A stretch of 11,522 nucleotides of DNA from Candidatus Bathyarchaeota archaeon. Its GTDB lineage: Archaea > Thermoproteota > Bathyarchaeia > Bathyarchaeales > Bathycorpusculaceae. A program made the translations under genes and the position numbers. The DNA lies in contig JAGTQT010000040.1 of assembly GCA_018396615.1 (NCBI GenBank), positions 1 through 11,522 of the forward strand, in the 5' to 3' direction. This document shows, in pieces, positions 1 through 5,713 of this stretch. Position 1 is the stretch's first letter. Every line of letters begins with the position of its first letter. The notes beneath the pieces were generated by a model that was not told where the DNA came from, did no database searches, and worked only from the letters and a program-made list of their open reading frames with translations.

Positions 1-1
1 G

Positions 2-70
2 GATTGGGAAAGACGGCTTGAAAAGTATCTGGAGAAAACGGAGAACAAAAAAATTGAGAGTGATAGCTGA
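2..70 (+). CDS. C-terminal tail of an unknown upstream gene (partial)
   Basis: An open frame enters from the left edge and ends at TGA 68-70. It gives 22 residues ending in a charged, helix-like tail (WERRLEKYLEKTEN, then KKIESDS). Its stop lies 17 bases inside the endonuclease Q gene if that gene starts at TTG 54, the kind of short overlap expected between co-transcribed archaeal genes. The product cannot be identified from this much sequence, and the frame could be chance because only 23 codons are visible. Confidence 0.4.
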   Translation, partial: DWERRLEKYLEKTENKKIESDS

Positions 71-1340
71 TCTCCATATTCACAGCCGCTACAGCCGTGC
101 CACAAGCGAAAAAATGTCTGCTGAGGAAATAGCACGCTTTGCAAAAATTAAAGGTCTACAGGTAATTGGCACAGGCGACTCCACCCATCCCGCATGGCTT
201 AAGGAGCTGAAAAAAAACCTTGCACAGGACTCGGAAACTGGGCTATACAGGCTAGCGAAAGAGCCTAGCTCTCTAATGTACTTCATGATTACCTCGGAAG
301 TAAGCACAATATTCACCTTCAAAAATGACGTGAAAAAGATCCACCACGTCATCTTGACGCCTACGATAGAGACTGCTGAGCAAATCAATGATAAACTGGC
401 AAGATATGGCGACCTAGCTTCAGACGGCAGGCCAACGTTAAATATGGATGCGCCGCTTCTTGTAGAAGAGGTTATGGAGCTTTCAAGCGAAAACATGGTT
501 TTCCCAGCTCACGCATGGACTCCTTGGTTCAGCGTTTTCGGCGCCTTCAACGGTTTTGACAGCATCGAGGACTGCTACCAAGACATGACTAAGCACATCC
601 ATGCCTTGGAAACTGGGCTTTCCTCCGACCCGCCTATGAACTGGCGTCTCAGCGCACTTGATAGGTTTACTCTGGTTTCAAACAGCGACAGCCACAGTTT
701 CTGGCCATGGCGAATCGGAAGAGAAGCCAACGTTTTTGAGCTTGAAAATCCAAGCTACCGCAACATCGTGAAGGCAATACGTCTGAAAGACACACAAAAG
801 TTGAGGTTTACGATAGAGACTGATCCTGCTTATGGAAAATATCATTGGACAGGCCACAGGAACTGTCATGTTTCTCTTTCTCCTAAAGAAGCCAAAAAGC
901 TTGGCAACGTATGTCCCGTTTGTCGGAGAATGCTGACGAAAGGTGTTGAGCAACGTGTTGAGGAGTTGGCTGATCGCCCGCTTGGCTTCAAACCTGAAGG
1001 CGTTGCTGACTTTGTTCGATTGCTTCCTCTTTCTGAGGTTATATGTGCGTTTCTCGGTGTGGATTCTCCATCTACTCAGAAAGTTTGGAGCATGTATAAT
1101 TCTTTGGTTGGCAAGTTTGGAAACGAGTACTCGGTGCTGCTTGATGCTCCAAGGGAAGAGCTTGCCAAGGTTGTTGATGCGAGGCTTGCGGATGCAATAG
1201 TGCGTGTCAGAGAAGGCAAGGTCAAGGTTGTTCCGGGTTATGATGGTGTTTATGGGCAGCTTGTGCTTTTTGAGGAGAATCTTTCGGGTAAGACTGCTTC
1301 TGAAAGAGTTCAACAAATGAATCTTTCTGACTTCATGTGA
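54..1340 (+). CDS. Endonuclease Q (PHP-domain DNA repair nuclease)
   Basis: EndoQ cuts DNA 5' of deaminated bases (uracil, hypoxanthine, xanthine) and abasic sites. The N-terminal PHP metal site is visible: D6-L-H8-I-H10, GTGDSTHP (39-46), E82, H153 in PAHAWTPW, and SNSDSH with D212/H214. A zinc-finger-like segment follows (C271, H272, C287, C290), then a helical DNA-binding region and the hallmark PGYDGVYG near 394-401. I choose TTG 54 (428 aa) over the longer TTG 18. It has GGAG at 40-43 ten bases upstream, begins just before the metal motif (MRVIADLHIH), and gives about the length I recall for Pyrococcus EndoQ. The last eight residues, QMNLSDFM, match a PCNA-interacting (PIP) box. The family call is strong; activity is inferred from homology. 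Confidence 0.93.
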   Translation: MRVIADLHIHSRYSRATSEKMSAEEIARFAKIKGLQVIGTGDSTHPAWLKELKKNLAQDSETGLYRLAKEPSSLMYFMITSEVSTIFTFKNDVKKIHHVILTPTIETAEQINDKLARYGDLASDGRPTLNMDAPLLVEEVMELSSENMVFPAHAWTPWFSVFGAFNGFDSIEDCYQDMTKHIHALETGLSSDPPMNWRLSALDRFTLVSNSDSHSFWPWRIGREANVFELENPSYRNIVKAIRLKDTQKLRFTIETDPAYGKYHWTGHRNCHVSLSPKEAKKLGNVCPVCRRMLTKGVEQRVEELADRPLGFKPEGVADFVRLLPLSEVICAFLGVDSPSTQKVWSMYNSLVGKFGNEYSVLLDAPREELAKVVDARLADAIVRVREGKVKVVPGYDGVYGQLVLFEENLSGKTASERVQQMNLSDFM

Positions 1341-1375
1341 CCGTGGTTTGGCATGGGGTTTTTGTGTAGTTGTGT

Positions 1376-1387
1376 TATACGGGTATA
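1376..1387. promoter_or_regulatory. Small palindrome upstream of the 110-aa gene
   Basis: TATAC-GG-GTATA is a perfect 12-base dyad lying 23 bases upstream of the TATA box at 1411-1418. The position suits an activator or repressor site, but a dyad this short can occur by chance. Confidence 0.25.
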
Positions 1388-1410
1388 CGACAAGGCTTAT
1401 TAAGTCGCAA

Positions 1411-1418
1411 TATATAAG
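1411..1418 (+). promoter_or_regulatory. TATA box, leaderless promoter
   Basis: TATATAAG is centred about 26-27 bases before ATG 1441, which is the archaeal TATA-to-start-site distance. Transcription would therefore begin at or next to the start codon, giving a leaderless mRNA. This fits the absence of a good Shine-Dalgarno sequence just before the ATG. Confidence 0.6.
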
Positions 1419-1440
1419 ATATTGTTCTGCCGGCGAGACC

Positions 1441-1773
1441 ATGGAAAAAATAGTTCAAACCACAAACGAAGACAAAATCGTAAAAATAGTAGACAAAGTT
1501 CTCAAACAAGTCTTCGGAGAAGAAGCAACCTCCCTAATATACAGGTATCTCGAAAACAAGTATTCAATTAAAAAGGAAGAGATTACCGACAAAATCGACG
1601 TTTTCGCCACAGGCCTAGAGGAATTCTTACACTCAGGCGCCCAAGTTATTGAACAGAAGATTTTAGAAGACATTTACTCAAGCTGTGGTTTGCTTCGCAG
1701 ACTTGAACTGGAAAAAGTGCAAAACGAGTCTAATTTCGCTGGTCAGATAAAGCTGCTTGCTCATAAAGCCTAG
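1441..1773 (+). CDS. Small conserved archaeal protein of unknown function
   Basis: This is a 110-residue, soluble, charged, mostly helical protein starting MEKIVQTTNEDK. The pattern (KIVDKVLKQVFGEEAT, then a YRYLENKYSIKKEEI segment, then VFATGLEEFLHSGAQVIEQKILEDIY) resembles, from memory, a short domain common in Thaumarchaeota and Bathyarchaeia (DUF3227/NitrOD5 type) proposed to act as an output or regulatory module. That match is unverified. There are no membrane segments and only one cysteine. The frame is open upstream to 1348, but ATG 1441 is preferred because a TATA box sits at leaderless distance. The last 43 bases carry one arm of a 13-bp inverted repeat that reaches past the stop codon. 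Confidence 0.75.
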   Translation: MEKIVQTTNEDKIVKIVDKVLKQVFGEEATSLIYRYLENKYSIKKEEITDKIDVFATGLEEFLHSGAQVIEQKILEDIYSSCGLLRRLELEKVQNESNFAGQIKLLAHKA

Positions 1774-1799
1774 GGTCTCTCCGGCAACCAGCGAAATTA
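1731..1799. repeat. 13-bp perfect inverted repeat across the gene 3' end
   Basis: TAATTTCGCTGGT at 1731-1743 is exactly complementary to ACCAGCGAAATTA at 1787-1799, with a 43-base loop containing the TAG stop at 1771. A 4-bp inner stem (GCTT 1755-1758 with AAGC 1766-1769) could form in the loop. A T-rich run (TCTTTTTCTT, 1811-1820) follows. It may be a transcript-end structure or terminator; the long loop is unusual for either. Confidence 0.55.
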
Positions 1800-1996
1800 A
1801 GCACCCCTCATCTTTTTCTTGCTGCCGCGTTTCTAGTTTAGCCTATACAAGGCATGAAAGTGGTTTTTCCGTAAGCAAAACTTCCATGATAAAAATGGAA
1901 CGCTCCTTTAGAGTTCTAGTCATCGTAGAGAAATGTTAAAGCTATAGGAAAATAAATAACTGAGACTTCCGTTAATCGCATGAAAGGGGCGCGAGT
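1774..1996 (+). other. Intergenic region with a second small hairpin
   Basis: No convincing gene is present. It holds the distal arm of the 13-bp inverted repeat, a T-rich tract at 1811-1820, a hairpin TTCCAT-(7)-ATGGAA at 1882-1900, and the promoter of the following gene. A TTG-started 60-codon frame spans 1757-1939 but overlaps the preceding gene and has no family features. Confidence 0.4.
1949..1958 (+). promoter_or_regulatory. Probable TATA box for the NapH-like gene
   Basis: AAAATAAATA predicts a start site near 1980 and a leader of about 16 bases. That leader contains the purine-rich AAAGGGG (1983-1989), seven bases before TTG 1997 and usable as a ribosome-binding site. Confidence 0.4.
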
Positions 1997-2923
1997 TTGC
2001 AGAAGGACAAAATAAAACAAGCACTCTTGAAGTATAGCACATACCGACGGATAGTTCAGTTTCTATCATTCATATTCTTCAGTGCAATGGTGTTCAATCT
2101 CGGTTCATTACCTTTGCTGCTTCCCGTTCTATGGACGTGGGGATACCAGCAAAACATTGTTGGTGACGCATTCACCGCTATGCAGTTAGGGTTTTACGAA
2201 GTTGCCTTCCCATGGCTTGCCCTCGCATCATTTCTGATAACCGGCGTCTTGATAGGCAAATCGTTGTGCGGCTGGGTTTGCCCCTTCGGCTTCATACAGG
2301 AGTTAGTCGGCTTCATCAAGCGCAAGAAGAAAGAAGCAGCACCGCGAACTCACGACACGCTGTTATATGGAAAGTACCTAGTGTTGACCATTACGCTGTT
2401 TATTAGTGTAACCTTCTCTGCTTCGAAGCTTGCAAAAATAAGTAGCGGATACGAAAGGGCGCTAGGAGTTTTTGCTCGTATTCCATTCACGGCGATCAGT
2501 CCTGCTGAAACACTGTTTGCAACGTTGCCCCAAGGGATCCAATATTTCCATACTGCATTATTTGAAAAGCCTGTTTTGGACATCCTAAGCGAGATCCCAG
2601 CGCTGCCCGTGATCTTTTGGGCACAGCTAGTCATCATGATTCTAGTTCTTGTTTTCGCTGCGCTTGTCCCTAGAAGCTGGTGCCGCTACATATGTCCTCA
2701 CGGAGCATTCATGGCTATTATGAACAGGTTCAGCTTCCTAGGCCTGCGCAGAGACCCTGTTAAATGTGCAAAGGCAAGCTGCCGTGATTGTGTTGCCGTC
2801 TGCCCGATGCGCGTACCAATATTGGAGCTACCGTGGGAGAAATTCAGCCATCCTGAATGCATCTACTGCATGAAATGCGCCGATGTATGCCAAGATAAAG
2901 CAATTAAAATAAAATATCCCTAG
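1997..2923 (+). CDS. NapH/YccM-type membrane 4Fe-4S protein
   Basis: This 308-residue polytopic protein has about four hydrophobic segments (near 19-46, 66-87, 127-143, 205-224). Between and after them are the paired motifs of the NapH/MauN/YccM group, C91-GWV-C95-PFG and C229-RYI-C233-PHG. The C-terminus is a double-cluster ferredoxin domain: C257, C262, C265, C269 (the first gap is four residues rather than the usual two) and a regular C288-x2-C291-x2-C294-x3-C298. Such proteins pass electrons between the membrane or quinone pool and soluble partners, or act in maturation of redox enzymes. No napG, nitrate reductase or other partner gene is adjacent, so the physiological role is unknown. 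The start is TTG behind AAAGGGG. Confidence 0.85.
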   Translation: MQKDKIKQALLKYSTYRRIVQFLSFIFFSAMVFNLGSLPLLLPVLWTWGYQQNIVGDAFTAMQLGFYEVAFPWLALASFLITGVLIGKSLCGWVCPFGFIQELVGFIKRKKKEAAPRTHDTLLYGKYLVLTITLFISVTFSASKLAKISSGYERALGVFARIPFTAISPAETLFATLPQGIQYFHTALFEKPVLDILSEIPALPVIFWAQLVIMILVLVFAALVPRSWCRYICPHGAFMAIMNRFSFLGLRRDPVKCAKASCRDCVAVCPMRVPILELPWEKFSHPECIYCMKCADVCQDKAIKIKYP

Positions 2924-3001
2924 CACGAGAAGCTGATGATCTTCCTTAGTAAGCACAGCCCAAAAATATTTCATCTGTTGCAGCTGCTAATTAAGAGACA
3001 T

Positions 3002-3021
3002 GTTAAACGCCAACATTTAAC
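3002..3021. promoter_or_regulatory. Operator-like inverted repeat upstream of the DUF3795 gene
   Basis: GTTAAA-(8)-TTTAAC is a perfect 6-bp dyad with one-turn spacing, 38 bases before the start codon. The form suits a dimeric regulator, though its AT-richness makes chance occurrence possible. Confidence 0.3.
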
Positions 3022-3027
3022 TATCTA

Positions 3028-3054
3028 ATGCCTCTAGTAGGCATGGGGAGGCAT
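3028..3054 (+). promoter_or_regulatory. Leader hairpin with alternative pairing around the ribosome-binding site
   Basis: ATGCCT (3028-3033) pairs with AGGCAT at 3039-3044 across a 5-base loop. A second identical AGGCAT lies at 3049-3054, and its first bases belong to the Shine-Dalgarno sequence GGGGAGG (3045-3051), eight bases before TTG 3060. In the first pairing the ribosome site is free; in the second it would be partly sequestered. The two-state reading is an inference. Confidence 0.4.
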
Positions 3055-3059
3055 AGAGA

Positions 3060-3524
3060 TTGAAAGCTGATTCACAGAACTTAGTGGGATACTGCGGTCT
3101 TTATTGTGGCGCATGCGGTATCAAACAGGGAAAAATCAGGCAAGCGGTTCAGAACCTACGCAAAATCATAGCGGCATATGGTTTCGACAAAATTGTTCCA
3201 GAACTCTCAAAATGGGAGCCTTCACTCAAACATTACGCAGAATACGAGAAAGTTTTGGATGGACTTATCAACCTCTTTGGAGACTGCCCTGCATGCGTTG
3301 CAGGTGGAGGCGACCCGGCATGTCTTCTTCGCAAATGCTGTAAAGAGAAAAATTTGAGAGTTTGCAGTGAGTGCGAAGAAATGGAATCATGCGACAAACT
3401 TAAACAACGCCAGTGGGCATTAAAAAGACTCCAAGAAATCAAAGCTAAAGGCTTAGACGAATGGATTAAAGAAATGGAAAGAAAGACGGCAGAAGGCTAC
3501 TGCTACCTAGACGAGGCACTATAG
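3060..3524 (+). CDS. DUF3795 cysteine-rich protein
   Basis: The 154-residue protein opens with the DUF3795 signature YCGLYCGAC (C12, C16, C19). It continues with more cysteines at C76-PA-C79, C88, C93, C94, C102-SE-C105 and C111, then a helical tail and C148. The density and spacing imply a bound metal, zinc or an iron-sulfur cluster, but the family has no established function that I know of. It is soluble, with no signal peptide. The TTG start is set by the strong GGGGAGG eight bases upstream. It ends 17 bases from the converging glycosyltransferase gene. The family call is confident; the role is unknown. Confidence 0.85.
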   Translation: MKADSQNLVGYCGLYCGACGIKQGKIRQAVQNLRKIIAAYGFDKIVPELSKWEPSLKHYAEYEKVLDGLINLFGDCPACVAGGGDPACLLRKCCKEKNLRVCSECEEMESCDKLKQRQWALKRLQEIKAKGLDEWIKEMERKTAEGYCYLDEAL

Positions 3525-3541
3525 ACGCAAGGCTCTTTAAG

Positions 3542-4750
3542 TCAAGCCCAAAAACTCTTCGAGTACTCGCCTAAGACCATACCGTAGGTGTCCTTGGTCT
3601 GCTGTGCTATTTTGTCCCAATCGTATTTTTCTCGCACCCGCTCGTAGGCACTCTTCCTTATCCAATTTGCATACCCCTCATCGGTAAGCACTCTGGTTAT
3701 TCCCCATGCAAGAGACTCTGGATTACCAGGATATACTTTAACGCCGCTTACGTCATGTTCCACGATCTCTGCCAAGCCGCCGCTGTCTGAAATCACAAGT
3801 GGGCTTTTCGCCGCCATGGCTTCGAGGGCGACAATTCCAAAAGGCTCGAAAAGCGAGGGCACAACTGATACATCGGCGCATTTCTGCAGGTTTCTCAATG
3901 TCTCGTCGTCCAAAAAACCGGTGAACATAACCTTGTGGCTTAATCCCATGTTTCTCACAAGTGCGGAGAGCTGGTCTTTCATGTAGCCGTTTCCGACAAT
4001 TATGAATTTGGCGTTGACCTTTTCCAGCACTTTCGGAATCGCGTTAACTAGAACATGCACGCCTTTCTCGTAGACCAATCTACCAACGAAAAGTACGATT
4101 TTCTCTTCTTTAAGAGCAAATCTGCTTCTGAACTGCGACACGTCGCCATCCATGTTTTTTGCATATACGTCGACGTTGACGCCGTTGGGAATCATAACAA
4201 GCTTGTCGCGGGGAAGACCGAAAGCCCACTGCACATGCGAAACCATGTAATCGCTACAGCATATCACCTTCCACGCTTCGTATGTCAGCCATGCCTCTGT
4301 CTCGTGAATCATCCTCTCATAATCAAAATGAATGCCATTTCTTCTTCCAATTTCAGTTGAGTGTATCGTTGCCAAAAGAGGCTTACGAAAAACATGTTTA
4401 AGCCCTACGCCGGCAGTAGCCACAAGCCAGTCATGAGCATGAAAAATGTCAACCTCGCCGCCTAAGCTTCTCACAAGTGCCGCCGTTTCCTTCTGCATGT
4501 TCACATTCATCAAATAAACCCAAGTCGCAAAATCAGGCGACGGATTCTTGTAAGAATCCACACGATACACCTCGACGCCATCAACGTTCTCGTGCTGTGG
4601 CGCGCCTGGAAAGTCACATGTTACCACGTAAACTTTAACACCGGTTTTGGCAAGACTTCTTGATAAGAAATAAACATGAGGAGAGATTCCTCCAATAATT
4701 CTCGGCGGAAACTCCCATGAAAGCATGACTACACGTAGTTCTCGGTTCAA
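3542..4750 (-). CDS. GT-B glycosyltransferase, glycogen-synthase-like (GT4/GT5)
   Basis: This complete 402-residue GT-B enzyme probably adds glucosyl units from a nucleotide sugar to a growing glycan. The N-terminal acceptor domain starts LRVVMLSWEFPPRIIGG and carries HAHDW (104-108) and IHSTEIGR (129-136). After the linker IPNGV (187-191), the donor domain shows FVGRLVYEKG with R224/K229 and the E302-PFGIVAL-E310 motif, all intact. The start is TTG 4750, overlapping the preceding gene's TGA in TTGA, so the two are probably translationally coupled. The alternative ATG at codon 9 would cut into the first beta strand. Glycogen synthesis is the favoured role given the GH57 amylase nearby, but GT4 mannosyl- or glucosyltransferase activity on lipid or protein glycans cannot be excluded. 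Confidence 0.85.
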   Translation of the reverse strand: MNRELRVVMLSWEFPPRIIGGISPHVYFLSRSLAKTGVKVYVVTCDFPGAPQHENVDGVEVYRVDSYKNPSPDFATWVYLMNVNMQKETAALVRSLGGEVDIFHAHDWLVATAGVGLKHVFRKPLLATIHSTEIGRRNGIHFDYERMIHETEAWLTYEAWKVICCSDYMVSHVQWAFGLPRDKLVMIPNGVNVDVYAKNMDGDVSQFRSRFALKEEKIVLFVGRLVYEKGVHVLVNAIPKVLEKVNAKFIIVGNGYMKDQLSALVRNMGLSHKVMFTGFLDDETLRNLQKCADVSVVPSLFEPFGIVALEAMAAKSPLVISDSGGLAEIVEHDVSGVKVYPGNPESLAWGITRVLTDEGYANWIRKSAYERVREKYDWDKIAQQTKDTYGMVLGEYSKSFWA

Positions 4751-5373
4751 CCGACAGCTACGCCTCCAGTGGCTTTTTGGTAGACTTCTAAGGAGTTTCT
4801 AATCCATTGCGAAGTTTTTAGCGGGATCACCTTTATTTTTTCTGAAGGAACTTTGTAGACGCGTATTACTTCATCGCGCATCCATTCCGATTTCACGACA
4901 AGTTGGCTGGCTTCATACATGCCAAGCCATTCAATGCTTTTGATAGCCATGTTAAAAGGATAGTTTGCACCATGAGAACGATGCTCTTCCAAGCTTTCCA
5001 CGGAGTAGACGAAGGGTACACCCAAAGCTTTCTTTAATGTCACGGCGGCTGGAATAAAGTGCCAGTCGTGCGCATCTATCAAATCTATGTTTTTGCCTTC
5101 GGCATAATAGATGTTGGCTGCTGCACGTTCAACTTCCTGATTTAAGGTTAAAACCCAGGTCAATACGCCTATATGTGTGCGCACAGGATTACTCACGCGA
5201 ACTGTTCTTGTTCCGTCTTTGTCATCATGTCCTCCAGTTAAATAATCATGGTAAGTGACCACATAGGTCTTTACATTATTCTTCACAAGCTCGGCGGCAA
5301 GCGCTTTCACGTGTTCGGCGAGCTGCCCGACAACTCTTGGCGGGTATTCCCATGAAAAAATTACCACAAGCAT
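4747..5373 (-). CDS. Half-length glycosyltransferase lacking the donor-binding domain
   Basis: The 208 residues align with only the N-terminal half of the two full-length transferases here: IFSWEYPPRVVG at the start, DAHDW at 100-104, and KIKVIP near 179-184 where the others read KLVMIPNGV or KISVVWNGV. It then ends after about 25 residues (SQWIRNSLEVYQKATGG) that recall the final C-terminal helix of GT-B enzymes. The donor domain (GRL..EKG, EPFG..LE) is absent. The glycine loop has become VGQ instead of GG, and HSTE has become SVES. Catalysis on its own is therefore unlikely. Coupled to a full enzyme by a 4-base overlap, and ten bases downstream of a winged-helix gene, it may be a non-catalytic partner, glycan-binding subunit or regulator. 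No frameshift continuation of a donor domain is seen downstream, where the next gene begins its own N-domain at once. Confidence 0.8.
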   Translation of the reverse strand: MLVVIFSWEYPPRVVGQLAEHVKALAAELVKNNVKTYVVTYHDYLTGGHDDKDGTRTVRVSNPVRTHIGVLTWVLTLNQEVERAAANIYYAEGKNIDLIDAHDWHFIPAAVTLKKALGVPFVYSVESLEEHRSHGANYPFNMAIKSIEWLGMYEASQLVVKSEWMRDEVIRVYKVPSEKIKVIPLKTSQWIRNSLEVYQKATGGVAVG

Positions 5374-5383
5374 CGTTTATTCA

Positions 5384-5644
5384 CTACGTGAAAAGCCCAC
5401 AGACCTTTATTATCCCGCTTCCAGTAAGATAATAGCGTTTTTTGCCCTCGTTGTCTATGAAGCTTTCAGCAAAACCCTCGGCCTTATAGTTATCAAGAAT
5501 TCTTTCAATTTCGCCTAGGTCAATTTGCAGAACCTGCGATAGCTCCTCGCTTCGTCTAGCTAGATCTGGTGCCGTAGCGCAGAGATTATGAAGTGTCTGC
5601 AATATTTTTTCCGAAAGCGGAAGCTCCTCTCTCAATAGGCTCAC
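5384..5644 (-). CDS. Small winged-helix protein
   Basis: This 86-residue protein has a predicted helix at 11-24, a helix-turn-helix-like pair at about 32-39 and 44-57 (SEELSQVLQ, LGEIERILDNYKAEGF), and a beta wing at 59-74 (DNEGKKRYYLT). The C-terminus, GIIKVCGLFT, is typical of small archaeal winged-helix proteins. It starts at GTG 5644 with a TATA box about 31 bases upstream, so its leader is very short. It is the first gene of a unit whose next genes are the half transferase (10-base gap) and the full transferase. It may control this operon or the amylase upstream, possibly by sensing sugar state, but no ligand-binding domain is present. Confidence 0.75.
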   Translation of the reverse strand: MSLLREELPLSEKILQTLHNLCATAPDLARRSEELSQVLQIDLGEIERILDNYKAEGFAESFIDNEGKKRYYLTGSGIIKVCGLFT

Positions 5645-5671
5645 CTGTCGAATGCCTTTAGTATACGTTTT

Positions 5672-5680
5672 CTTATAAAA
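5672..5680 (-). promoter_or_regulatory. TATA box for the winged-helix/glycosyltransferase operon
   Basis: On the minus strand TTTTATAAG lies about 31 bases before GTG 5644, predicting a start site a few bases upstream of the codon. This gives the three-gene unit a promoter separate from the GH57 gene, whose stop is only 33 bases away at 5714. Confidence 0.5.
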
Positions 5681-5713
5681 GAGTGTGCATGTTCTTTCAA
5701 AAGTACGCTTGGA

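Noticed and set aside
18..53. Longer TTG start for endonuclease Q
   Set aside because: The extra residues (MKSIWRKRRTKK) are not expected before the first PHP strand and would overlap the upstream frame by 53 bases; TTG 54 has a properly spaced GGAG.
678..1442. 254-codon minus-strand frame opposite the endonuclease Q gene
   Set aside because: It is a reverse-strand shadow of an obvious EndoQ gene with intact motifs; its translation shows no family features.
1757..1939. 60-codon plus-strand frame starting at TTG
   Set aside because: It overlaps the preceding gene and the inverted repeat, is Ser/Cys-rich without any domain pattern, and has no ribosome site at its start.
1980..2015. Eleven-codon ATG mini-frame (MKGARVCRRTK) overlapping the NapH-like start
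   Set aside because: It is very short, and its ATG lies at the predicted transcription start with no ribosome site; most likely chance.
3542..5373. Half and full glycosyltransferases as one gene split by a frameshift
   Set aside because: The downstream gene starts a new complete N-terminal domain straight away, so joining the frames would not restore a single GT-B enzyme.
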